In this document: positions 7,491 through 15,846 of the stretch, in pieces
Layout of the letters: each line of letters opens with the position of its first letter
How positions within the stretch are numbered: position 1 is the stretch's first letter
From: DASSKO01 sp035690425
GTDB lineage: Bacteria; Actinomycetota; Actinomycetes; Propionibacteriales; Nocardioidaceae
Assembly (NCBI GenBank): GCA_035690425.1
Contig: DASSKO010000147.1
Coordinates: 1-31,449 of the forward strand
DNA: 31,449 bases
Reading direction: 5' to 3'
Made by a program: the position numbers and the translations under genes
The notes under the pieces: model-generated
The model's input: only the letters and a program-made list of their open reading frames with translations
The model's database searches: none
What the model was told of the DNA's origin: nothing

Positions 7491-9241
7491 CAGTACTTAC
7501 GCTCCATCGGCTTGTACCGGGTCTGGGTCACGGGCTTGTAGTCGAGGCGGATGGTCGGCTCGCCCTCGGCACCGACGTCGCGGTAGGCCATCGTGTGCCG
7601 CATGAAGTTCACGTCATCGCGGGTGGGATAGTCCTCGCGGTAGTGGCCGCCGCGGGATTCCTCCCGGGCCAGCGCGGACACCACCAGCACCTCGGCGAGC
7701 TCCAGCAGGAAGCCGAGCTCGATCGCCTCGAGCAGGTCGGTGTTGAAACGCCGGCCCTTGTCCTGCACCGAGACCTGCGCGTAGCGCTCCTTGAGGCCGT
7801 CGATGTCGCTGAGGGCCTGCTTGAGCGAGCCCTCGGTGCGGTAGACCTGCGCGTTGAGATCCATCGTGGCCTGCAGCTGCGACCGGATCGCGGCGACTCG
7901 CTCCGAGCCACCGGCCGAGCGCATGCTCTCCAGCATCTGCACGACCTGGGCCTCCGGTGCCGCCGGCAGCTCCAGCTGCTCGGCCGTGTGGGCGTACTGT
8001 GCGGCGAACACGCCGGCGCGTCGCCCGAAGACGTTGATGTCGAGCAACGAGTTGGTGCCGAGCCGGTTGGCGCCGTGCACCGACACACACGCGACCTCCC
8101 CGGCGGCGTAGAGGCCGGGTACGACGGACTTGTTGTCGGCGAGCACCTCTGCGTTGATGTTGGTCGGCACTCCACCCATGGCGTAGTGCGCGGTGGGGAA
8201 CACCGGGATCGGCTCGTTGTACGGCTCGACCCCGAGGTAGGTGCGGGCGAACTCGGTGATGTCGGGCAGCTTGGCGTCGATGTGCGCCGGCTCGAGGTGG
8301 GTCAGGTCGAGGTAGACGTAGGAGCCCTCCTCGCCGCACCCGCGGCCCTCGCGCACCTCGTTGGCCATCGCACGGGCGACCATGTCCCGCGGCGCGAGGT
8401 CTTTGATGGTGGGGGCGTAGCGCTCCATGAAGCGCTCCCCGTCCTTGTTGCGCAGGATCCCGCCCTCGCCGCGTGCGGCCTCCGACAGCAGCACGCCGAG
8501 CCCGGCCATGCCGGTCGGGTGGAACTGGAAGAACTCCATGTCCTCCAGCGGCAGCCCGCGGCGGTAGGTGATGCCCATGCCGTCGCCGGTGAGCGTGTGC
8601 GCGTTGGAGGTCGTGCGGAACACCTTGCCGAAGCCGCCGGTGGCGAACACGACCGCCTTGGCGGAGAACACATGGATCTCACCGGTCGCGAGCTCGTAGG
8701 CCACCACGCCGGAGGCGCGGCCGTCGGTCATCAGCAAGTCGAGCACGTAGAACTCGTTGTAGAACTCCACGCCGTGCTTGATGCACTGTTGATACAGCGT
8801 CTGCAGGATCATGTGGCCGGTGCGGTCGGCGGCGAAGCAGGAGCGGCGTACGGCGGCCTCGCCGTGGGATCGGGTGTGGCCACCGAACCGGCGCTGGTCG
8901 ATGCGTCCCTGCGGTGTGCGGTTGAAAGGCAGGCCCATCCGCTCCAGGTCGAGGACCGCGTCGATGGCCTCTCTGCACATCACCTCGGCGGCGTCCTGGT
9001 CGACCAGGTAGTCGCCGCCCTTGACGGTGTCGAAGGTGTGCCACTCCCAGTTGTCGTCCTCGACGTTGGCCAGCGCGGCGCACATGCCACCCTGCGCGGC
9101 GCCGGTATGCGAGCGGGTGGGGTAGAGCTTGGTGAGTACGGCGGTGCGAGCCCGCTGCCCCGACTCCAGGGCGGCCCGCATCCCGGCGCCGCCGGCACCG
9201 ACGATCACGACGTCGTACTTGTGCGTATGCACCTGTGCCAT
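7490..9241 (-). CDS. sdhA: succinate dehydrogenase flavoprotein subunit
   Basis: A 583-residue catalytic subunit oxidising succinate to fumarate. The Rossmann motif VVIVGAGGAGM is at 11-21. The covalent FAD histidine is H45 in RSHTGAAQGG. Active-site residues line up with the E. coli enzyme: H241 in FHPTG, R285 in APRDM, H352 in AHYAMGG and R393 in GANRLG. A strong Shine-Dalgarno (GGGAGGAG) precedes the ATG. It follows sdhD by 22 bp and overlaps sdhB by four bases. A 573-codon open frame on the opposite strand is only a codon-bias shadow. Confidence 0.98.
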   Translation of the reverse strand: MAQVHTHKYDVVIVGAGGAGMRAALESGQRARTAVLTKLYPTRSHTGAAQGGMCAALANVEDDNWEWHTFDTVKGGDYLVDQDAAEVMCREAIDAVLDLERMGLPFNRTPQGRIDQRRFGGHTRSHGEAAVRRSCFAADRTGHMILQTLYQQCIKHGVEFYNEFYVLDLLMTDGRASGVVAYELATGEIHVFSAKAVVFATGGFGKVFRTTSNAHTLTGDGMGITYRRGLPLEDMEFFQFHPTGMAGLGVLLSEAARGEGGILRNKDGERFMERYAPTIKDLAPRDMVARAMANEVREGRGCGEEGSYVYLDLTHLEPAHIDAKLPDITEFARTYLGVEPYNEPIPVFPTAHYAMGGVPTNINAEVLADNKSVVPGLYAAGEVACVSVHGANRLGTNSLLDINVFGRRAGVFAAQYAHTAEQLELPAAPEAQVVQMLESMRSAGGSERVAAIRSQLQATMDLNAQVYRTEGSLKQALSDIDGLKERYAQVSVQDKGRRFNTDLLEAIELGFLLELAEVLVVSALAREESRGGHYREDYPTRDDVNFMRHTMAYRDVGAEGEPTIRLDYKPVTQTRYKPMERKY

Positions 9242-9263
9242 GGCTGCGCTCCTCCCGGGGCTC

Positions 9264-9734
9264 CTACTGGCAGACGGACAGCGTCGACTCGGGGTCGATG
9301 CACGGGTCGAAGGTGAAGATCACCAGCGTGCCGAGCACCAGCACGATGACTGCGGACAGGTAGAGCAGGCCCCTGAGCCAGAACCTGGTGACGTCGCGCT
9401 CGGCGTAGTCGTTGATGATCGTGCGCAGGCCGTTGACGCCGTGCAGCTCGGCCAGCCACAGCATCAGCAGGTCCCAGGTCTGCCAGAACGGGTTGGTCCA
9501 CTTGCCGGCGACGAAGGCGAAGTCGACCGCGTTGATGCCCTCGCCGAGCATCAGGTTGATGAACAGGTGACCCAGCACCAGCACGACGAGCAGCACCCCG
9601 CTGAACCGCATGAACAGCCAGGAGTTCAGCTCGAAGTTCCCACTCGCACGGGGGCTCCGCCCCCGTGGACCCCCGGTACTGCCCGCACGGGGGCTTCGAG
9701 GAGCCGGTACCGGCGCCGTCGTCGGGCCGCTCAT
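9264..9734 (-). CDS. sdhD: succinate dehydrogenase membrane anchor subunit SdhD, with a palindrome-derived N-terminal tail
   Basis: A 156-residue membrane anchor of complex II. Three helices are evident: about 40-63 (from WLFMRFSG, with the haem-ligand type motif GHLFINL), about 85-108 (ELHGVNGLR, near the quinone pocket) and about 122-145. It starts with an ATGA overlap on the sdhC stop. The first 32 residues are a Pro/Ser/Arg/Gly-rich tail. Much of it is encoded by a GC-rich palindrome and a partial second copy (9646-9700), which looks like an in-frame insertion ahead of the conserved GNFEL. The tail should be cytoplasmic and disordered. Identity rests on operon position and helix motifs. 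Confidence 0.92.
   Translation of the reverse strand: MSGPTTAPVPAPRSPRAGSTGGPRGRSPRASGNFELNSWLFMRFSGVLLVVLVLGHLFINLMLGEGINAVDFAFVAGKWTNPFWQTWDLLMLWLAELHGVNGLRTIINDYAERDVTRFWLRGLLYLSAVIVLVLGTLVIFTFDPCIDPESTLSVCQ
9647..9694. repeat. GC-rich palindrome plus partial copy inside sdhD
   Basis: CACGGGGGC (9647-9655), a TCC loop, and GCCCCCGTG (9659-9667) form a perfect nine-pair stem. A half copy, GCACGGGGGCT, recurs at 9685-9695. Palindromes of the type GGGGGCTCCGCCCCC are abundant between genes in many high-GC actinomycetes; here one lies within a reading frame. Confidence 0.7.
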
Positions 9735-10117
9735 CAGTGGCCACCGCCGAAGACGTTGCCGAGGTGCCGCCACATGAACGGGACCATCAGCGCCACCCAC
9801 AGGCCGACGGCACCGTAGAGCAGCTGCCGCTGGTAGCGGGGACCGTTGCTCCAGAAGTCGACGAGCACGATGCGGATGCCGTTGAAGGCATGGAAGAGCA
9901 CGGCCGCGACCAGACCCACCTCGAGCAGGCCGACGACCGGGTTCTTGTAGGTCTCCATCACGGTGTTGTAGGCCTCGGGGGAGACCCGCACCAGGGCGGT
10001 GTCGAGCACGTGGGAGAACAGGAAGAAGAAGACGAGTACGCCGGTGATGCGGTGCGCGACCCACGACCACATTCCTTCGCGGCCCCGGTAGAGCGTTCCA
10101 CCCGGAGTGCTGGCCAC
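9734..10117 (-). CDS. sdhC: succinate dehydrogenase cytochrome b556 subunit SdhC
   Basis: A 127-residue integral membrane subunit anchoring the dehydrogenase and helping to bind haem b and quinone. The actinomycete-type N-terminus (GGTLYRGREG) is followed by MWSWVAHRITG, the quinone-site serine/arginine region, and a helix with FSHVLDTALV. A second helix contains LFHAFNGIRI (the likely haem histidine) and a third helix ends the protein. The GTG at 10117 is chosen because GAAGGG lies six bases upstream and because homologues begin just before this point. The frame extends upstream to 10195 without such support. It is first in the sdh operon; a TACGAT box on the minus strand around 10195-10200 could be its -10 element. 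Confidence 0.93.
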   Translation of the reverse strand: MASTPGGTLYRGREGMWSWVAHRITGVLVFFFLFSHVLDTALVRVSPEAYNTVMETYKNPVVGLLEVGLVAAVLFHAFNGIRIVLVDFWSNGPRYQRQLLYGAVGLWVALMVPFMWRHLGNVFGGGH

Positions 10118-10345
10118 GATGATCCCTTCGTTACGCGGGCGGTGGTGACCAGCGGGTGAACCCGTCCGAACAACACCGCGCAAGCCCCTCAGCATCGTAA
10201 CGGCGGGTGTGATCCTACTGGCCGGTAGGGGCTGTGACGTCGCTCTCCTTGTCGGCCGCGCTCAGGTCGGATCTTGAGGCGGTGGCCTCCGGCGGTGCAC
10301 GATGGCGGAGTCCATCGAGGCGGAGCGCACCCCCTGGAGACCACC

Positions 10346-11602
10346 GTGCCACACACTCGTCTTGCCGCCGCTGTCGTCGCGACCGTGACCGGGCTGGCCG
10401 TCGCGCCGGCCCTTGCCGCAGTGCCCGCAGCGTCCGCCGTACCCGCCGGTGCAGCGGAGCCCAGCGGGCGCGAGCCGGTGCGGTTCGCGACGTTCAACGC
10501 GTCGCTGAACCGCAGTGAGGAGGGCGAGCTCGTGGCCGACCTGAGCACGAGGGACGACGAGCAGGCGGCGACCGTGGCCGAGATCGTGCAGCGGGTCCGG
10601 CCCGACGTGCTGCTGATCAACGAGTTCGACTACGCCGAGGGCGCGATCGACCTCTTCCGGGAGAACTACCTCGAGGTGCCGCACTCCGGTGCCGCGCCGA
10701 TCGAGTACCCGTACGCCTTCGTGGCGCCGTCCAACACCGGCATCCCGAGTGGTCACGACCTCAACAACGACGGCACCGTGGGCGGACCCGACGACGCCTA
10801 CGGCTTCGGCTTCTTCCCGGGCCAGTACGGCATGGCGGTGCTGTCGAAGTACCCCATCGACACCGAGCACGTCCGCACCTTCCAGAAGTTCAAGTGGGCG
10901 GACATGCCCGGCGCGATGCTGCCCGACGACCCGACGACGCCGGAGCCGGCCGACTGGTACTCCGACGAGGAGCTCGAGGACGTGCGGCTGTCGAGCAAGT
11001 CGCACTGGGACGTGCCGCTGCAGATCGGCAGCAAGACCGTGCACTTCCTCGTCTCGCACCCGACACCGCCGGTCTTCGACGGCCCGGAGGACCGCAACGG
11101 CAAGCGCAACTACGACGAGATCCGGTTCTGGGCGGACTACGTGGCGCCGGGGCCGCGAGGCAGCTACATCTACGACGACTCGGGCGAGTACGGCGGACTG
11201 AGCCCGCGGTCGCTGTTCGTGATCGCCGGTGACCAGAACAGCGACCCGCTCGACGGCGACTCGGTGCCGGGTGCGGTGCAGCAGCTGCTCGACCACCCGC
11301 GCATCGTCGACCCGCTGCCGACGTCGGCGGGGGCCGTGGAGGCGTCCAGGCTGCAGGGCGGGGCCAACGACAGCCACCGGTCGGCTCCGCGGTACGACAC
11401 CGCCGACTTCAGCGACGTACCCGGCCCAGGGAACCTGCGTGCGGACTACGTGCTGCCCTCCAAGCCGCTGCGTCCGGTCGACGCCGGGGTGTTCTGGCCG
11501 GTGCTCGCCGACCCGCTGTCACGGCTGACCGGCGTCTTCCCGTTCCCGTCGTCGGACCACCGGCTGGTCTGGGTCGACCTGCGGGTGCCGGGCCGCCGGT
11601 AG
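10346..11602 (+). CDS. secreted endonuclease/exonuclease/phosphatase-family protein
   Basis: A 418-residue phosphohydrolase-fold protein. The GTG at 10346 is preceded at five bases by TGGAGA and begins a clear Sec signal peptide (hydrophobic core about 6-30, Ala-X-Ala-like cleavage near 29-37). Mature-domain motifs are those of the DNase I/EEP superfamily: FATFNASLNR with N51, LLINEFDY with catalytic E93, VSHPTPPVFDG with histidine, VIAGDQNSDP with the paired D and N, and a terminal SSDHRLVW with the D-H dyad. DLNNDGTVGGPDD (138-150) resembles a calcium loop. The substrate could be a phosphoester lipid, nucleic acid or phytate and cannot be told from sequence. It is divergent from sdhC and convergent with the VOC gene. 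Confidence 0.8.
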   Translation: MPHTRLAAAVVATVTGLAVAPALAAVPAASAVPAGAAEPSGREPVRFATFNASLNRSEEGELVADLSTRDDEQAATVAEIVQRVRPDVLLINEFDYAEGAIDLFRENYLEVPHSGAAPIEYPYAFVAPSNTGIPSGHDLNNDGTVGGPDDAYGFGFFPGQYGMAVLSKYPIDTEHVRTFQKFKWADMPGAMLPDDPTTPEPADWYSDEELEDVRLSSKSHWDVPLQIGSKTVHFLVSHPTPPVFDGPEDRNGKRNYDEIRFWADYVAPGPRGSYIYDDSGEYGGLSPRSLFVIAGDQNSDPLDGDSVPGAVQQLLDHPRIVDPLPTSAGAVEASRLQGGANDSHRSAPRYDTADFSDVPGPGNLRADYVLPSKPLRPVDAGVFWPVLADPLSRLTGVFPFPSSDHRLVWVDLRVPGRR

Positions 11603-11609
11603 GCAGTCG

Positions 11610-11625
11610 GGCGGCTGCGGCCGCC
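11610..11625. terminator. UNCG-type hairpin between convergent genes
   Basis: GGCGGC (11610-11615), a TGCG tetraloop, and GCCGCC (11620-11625) form a six-pair all-GC stem closed as C(UGCG)G on the plus strand, an exceptionally stable tetraloop. It lies in the 41-bp gap between convergent stop codons. No U-tract follows. Confidence 0.4.
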
Positions 11626-11643
11626 AGTCCTCGGTGGCTCGGG

Positions 11644-12057
11644 TCAGGCCTGCTGCTGGGCGATGTTGACCATCCACGCGGTGCCGAACCTGTCCACGCA
11701 CATGCCGAACTCGTCGCCCCACATCTGCTTCTCCAGCGGCATCGACACGGTGCCACCGTCGGAGAGCTTCGACCAGTAGCCGCGCAGCTCGTCGGCGTCG
11801 TCACCGCTGAGGCTCACCGCGACGTTGGTGCCCGGGCTGTGCTCCATCCCGGTCGGCGTGTCGGCTGCCATCAGCGTGAATCCGCTGGAGGTCTCGAGCA
11901 TGCCGTGCATGATCTTGTCGGCGTCCGGGGAGTCCTGAGCCCCGAACTCGCCGAAGGTGCTCAGCCTCAGGGTGCCGCCGAACACGTCCTCGTAGAACTC
12001 CATGGCCTGCCGCGCGTTGTCGCTGAAGCTGATGTAGGGATTGAGACGAGAGGCCAT
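11644..12057 (-). CDS. VOC-family protein (PhnB/glyoxalase-like)
   Basis: A 137-residue vicinal-oxygen-chelate fold protein. Two beta-alpha-beta-beta-beta modules are recognisable: the opening LNPYISFSDNARQAMEFYEDVFGG is nearly diagnostic of the PhnB-like subgroup, and the second module runs from about 75 with the terminal DRFGTAWMVNI. Members have diverse or unknown substrates, so no reaction is assigned. The start at 12057 is decided by AAGGAG six bases upstream; an ATG at 12075 would add six residues that simply encode this ribosome binding site. It appears monocistronic. Confidence 0.8.
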   Translation of the reverse strand: MASRLNPYISFSDNARQAMEFYEDVFGGTLRLSTFGEFGAQDSPDADKIMHGMLETSSGFTLMAADTPTGMEHSPGTNVAVSLSGDDADELRGYWSKLSDGGTVSMPLEKQMWGDEFGMCVDRFGTAWMVNIAQQQA

Positions 12058-12063
12058 CAGATT

Positions 12064-12069
12064 CTCCTT
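12064..12069 (-). promoter_or_regulatory. Shine-Dalgarno (AAGGAG) deciding the VOC gene start
   Basis: CTCCTT on the plus strand reads AAGGAG on the minus strand, six bases before the ATG at 12057. It lies inside the longer frame that begins at 12075, which argues for the shorter protein. Confidence 0.6.
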
Positions 12070-12219
12070 GCTCATGACATCAGTCGATGCTGTGCAGACT
12101 AGCGACGATGCGCGCCGTCGGGGAGACCCATCTGTGCGGCGGTGACCGCGAGACCAGGTGTGGCGAGGTGGCCCCGGGCCCGACCCGCCCTCGCGCCCAG
12201 ACCGCGCTTTTGCCCCGGC
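12070..12219. other. divergent intergenic region between VOC and mutase genes
   Basis: About 175 bp separates the VOC start (12057) from the mutase start (12233). Other than the two initiation signals described separately I see no cobalamin-riboswitch elements (no B12-box-like core) and no obvious operator palindrome. Confidence 0.35.
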
Positions 12220-12225
12220 TACCCT
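12220..12225 (+). promoter_or_regulatory. -10 box (TACCCT) of a leaderless acyl-CoA mutase mRNA
   Basis: TACCCT fits the actinobacterial TANNNT -10 rule and ends seven bases before the ATG at 12233, which has no usable Shine-Dalgarno. A GAC core 16-17 bp upstream may be the -35 contact. The arrangement predicts transcription starting at the A of the start codon. Confidence 0.5.
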
Positions 12226-12232
12226 GCCTAGG

Positions 12233-13813
<1,581 letters not shown>

Positions 13814-13843
13814 GTTCGCTGGGTGAGTCCACAGCATACCGCG

Positions 13844-13902
13844 CATTGGCACGGGGTGGCCCCGTGCCAGACCTATTGGCACGGGGCCACCCCGTGCCAA
13901 TG
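13844..13902. repeat. nested 26-bp inverted repeat made of two smaller palindromes
   Basis: Arms 13844-13869 and 13877-13902 are perfect reverse complements over 26 bases, separated by GACCTAT. Each arm is itself a hairpin: TGGCACGGGG-TGG-CCCCGTGCCA (13847-13869) and ATTGGCACGGGG-CCA-CCCCGTGCCAAT (13875-13901). The 3-nt loops TGG and CCA are complementary. The element fills the 104-bp gap between the convergent mutase and PH-domain genes, so it is probably a bidirectional terminator or a BIME/REP-like mobile palindrome. Confidence 0.85.
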
Positions 13903-13917
13903 GGGTCGGCGGGCGCA

Positions 13918-15306
13918 TCAGTGCTCGGCGTGGCGGGCCGACAGCGCACGGGCGGCCAGCAGATGCACCAGCTGTTGGGCGTCGTCGATGGATCGGTGCG
14001 GCGCAGTCCAACCGGTGGCTCCGACGGCGCCGTCGAGATGCACCGAGGCCAGTGCGAGCCGGCGCTGCAGGGGGCCCTGGGTGACCCGCACACTCTGGAT
14101 GCGGGCATACGGCACCACCGCGCACCGCCGGGTCAGCCATCCGGTGCGGGTGATCGCCACGCTCTCGGTCAGCCCGACGCCGAGCCACCCGTAGCCGAAC
14201 GGGTCCAGCCAGCGGGTACGCCGCGGGGCCGGCGCGAGCGCCACCTCGTCCAGCCGCACGCGGCTTATCCGGGTGAAGAGCGCGGTGACCTCCGGCATCG
14301 ACGCCACCGGCACCAAGGTGTTGGCGGCGGGCAGCATCGAGTCACTCCCGGAGCCGGACGACACCGAGCCGGCCACGTCCACGGTGAGCCGTGCCCACCC
14401 GGTGGGCCGCCACATCAGGGGAACCCCGATGTGCATGCCCTGCACCCGCTGACGGGGAACCGTGCGGTGGTTGAGGGCCAGCAGCCCGGAGTGGATCCGC
14501 AGACCGTCCGCGGACTCGCCGACGGAGAAGTTGGACTCCTGGAGGAACCGCGTGACGAGCTGGCTGCCGACCGCGAGCAGCGCCGGCGCGGCCGGTGCCA
14601 GCACCGCCAGGACCGCACCGAAACCGCCACCGACCAGCAGGACCACGGTGATCGCGCCGACCACGTAAAGCAGCAGCAGTGCCACGGCCAGCGATGCCTC
14701 GAGCAGCCTCGCCTGCAGCACCCGTGTCGTGGGCACGGTCAGCACCGTCTGTTCGGGCTCCTCCACCGGCACGCCCGTGTGCGGGTCGACCCGGTGCCGG
14801 CCGGAGCGCTCGAGCAGGTCGCGGCGCAACGCGTGGGCGTCGGTGAGGGTGAGGTAGCCGAGCGTGGTGGTCGCGTCGCTGCCCGCCGCGAGCTCGAGCT
14901 TCAGCGCCGCCAGGCCGCACAGCCGCGCGAGCAGAGGCTGACTGACGTCGACGCCCTGCAGCCGGTTCAGCCGCACCTGCCGGCGTTGCCGCACGACGAC
15001 GCCGCTGCGGACGAACAAGGTCTGGCCGACCACGGCGTACCCGGTCATCCGCCACGCCAGGAAGGCCCACCCGACGACCACACCCCCGACGAGCAGCAGC
15101 GTGCCGAGACCGATCAGCAGGCTGAGCAGCAGCGGCTGATCCCGCACGAACTCCCACACCTCACCGAGCCGCCGGACGTCGTCGCGAAAGATGGCGACCA
15201 CGGCACCGAGGCCGGCCAGCAGGTAGCGCCACGACTGCAGCCAGGGGGTCAGGACGTGCAGGCGCTGCAGGTCCGACGGCTCCGGGTCCGCCCCCGCTTC
15301 GGTCAC
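13918..15306 (-). CDS. YdbT-like membrane protein with bacterial PH domains
   Basis: A 462-residue membrane protein. Hydrophobic segments at about 27-41, 58-86 and 195-245 separate bacterial PH (DUF304/bPH2) modules. The first is at about 87-165 (GYAVVGQTLFVRSGVV...RLNRLQGVDV), a second at about 255-330 (LRIHSGLLALNHRTVPRQRVQGM) and a third at about 385-455 (VAITRTGWLTRRCAVVPYARIQSV). This is the architecture of Bacillus YdbT, where repeated signatures with R-x-Q/R-V-Q follow each membrane pair. The role is not established; work on the Bacillus pair links it to envelope stress. The GTG start overlaps the upstream gene by four bases (GTGA), so the two are a translationally coupled YdbS/YdbT pair. 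Confidence 0.82.
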   Translation of the reverse strand: MTEAGADPEPSDLQRLHVLTPWLQSWRYLLAGLGAVVAIFRDDVRRLGEVWEFVRDQPLLLSLLIGLGTLLLVGGVVVGWAFLAWRMTGYAVVGQTLFVRSGVVVRQRRQVRLNRLQGVDVSQPLLARLCGLAALKLELAAGSDATTTLGYLTLTDAHALRRDLLERSGRHRVDPHTGVPVEEPEQTVLTVPTTRVLQARLLEASLAVALLLLYVVGAITVVLLVGGGFGAVLAVLAPAAPALLAVGSQLVTRFLQESNFSVGESADGLRIHSGLLALNHRTVPRQRVQGMHIGVPLMWRPTGWARLTVDVAGSVSSGSGSDSMLPAANTLVPVASMPEVTALFTRISRVRLDEVALAPAPRRTRWLDPFGYGWLGVGLTESVAITRTGWLTRRCAVVPYARIQSVRVTQGPLQRRLALASVHLDGAVGATGWTAPHRSIDDAQQLVHLLAARALSARHAEH

Positions 15307-15806
15307 AGACCGGCCGCCGTGGCCTCGCCCTTGGCGGTGAGCCGGTTACGCAGATCCTGGGCCACCTCGAGCGGCAGACCCGGGATCTTGGCGTTGGTCG
15401 ACGCCGACGCCGTCACCAGCTCGACGCTCGCGATCCCCAGCCGCGACTCCAGCGGGCCGGCCTCGACGTCGATCACCTGCATCCGCCCGTACGGCACGAT
15501 CGTCAGCCGGCGCAGCAGCCGGCCGCGGCTGACCAGGAGGTCGTCGTCGCGCTCGGCATAGCGCCACGCCGACACGTTGCGCGGCAGCCACCACCACCAG
15601 CCCAGCGCCGCGGCGAGTACGGCGCCCGAGACGCCGGTCATCACCCAGACACCGAAGGCGGCGAACAGTGCCACGCCGAGCACGGCGAGGCCAATCACCG
15701 CCCCCGGCGGGATCCGCCGCAGGGTCAGCAGCCGCGGTGAGACGCCCTGCCAGGCGCAGTCGGGGTCGACGAAGAGCCGGTGGACATCGCCGGCACGAGA
15801 GGACAT
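15303..15806 (-). CDS. YdbS-like membrane protein with a bacterial PH domain
   Basis: A 167-residue protein with two membrane helices (about 34-57 and 59-75, the latter with an unusual run of four tryptophans) followed by one bacterial PH domain (about 80-160; LLVSRGRLLRRLTIVPYGRMQVIDV). It is the usual small partner of the larger PH-domain protein that follows with a four-base overlap. The ATG at 15806 is preceded by TAGCCT and exactly seven bases, with no Shine-Dalgarno, predicting a leaderless transcript. The frame stays open far upstream (to 16466) only because it mirrors the M20 gene on the other strand. Function is not assigned. Confidence 0.8.
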   Translation of the reverse strand: MSSRAGDVHRLFVDPDCAWQGVSPRLLTLRRIPPGAVIGLAVLGVALFAAFGVWVMTGVSGAVLAAALGWWWWLPRNVSAWRYAERDDDLLVSRGRLLRRLTIVPYGRMQVIDVEAGPLESRLGIASVELVTASASTNAKIPGLPLEVAQDLRNRLTAKGEATAAGL

Positions 15807-15813
15807 GGCGTCG

Positions 15814-15838
15814 AGGCTACCGGCGGCCGCGCTAACGT
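15814..15838. promoter_or_regulatory. back-to-back -10 boxes of two divergent leaderless genes
   Basis: Plus strand: TAACGT at 15833-15838, eight bases before the ATG at 15847. Minus strand: TAGCCT (plus-strand 15814-15819), seven bases before the ATG at 15806. Only 13 bp separate the boxes, so each -35 region must lie over the other promoter's -10 box or the opposing gene. Confidence 0.5.
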
Positions 15839-15846
15839 TGCGGCCT

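Noticed and set aside
7595..9316. 573-codon plus-strand open frame antisense to sdhA
   Set aside because: Composition is rich in Val, His, Arg, Gly and Leu with no recognisable motif; it arises from the third-position GC bias of sdhA on the other strand.
10300..10317. CGATGG-N6-CCATCG inverted repeat upstream of the secreted phosphatase-fold gene
   Set aside because: A six-pair stem in a GC-rich spacer, not placed against any recognisable promoter; it could be chance.
12058..12232. Cobalamin riboswitch upstream of the B12-dependent mutase
   Set aside because: No B12-box-like core is visible, and the predicted transcript starts at the ATG, leaving no leader to fold.
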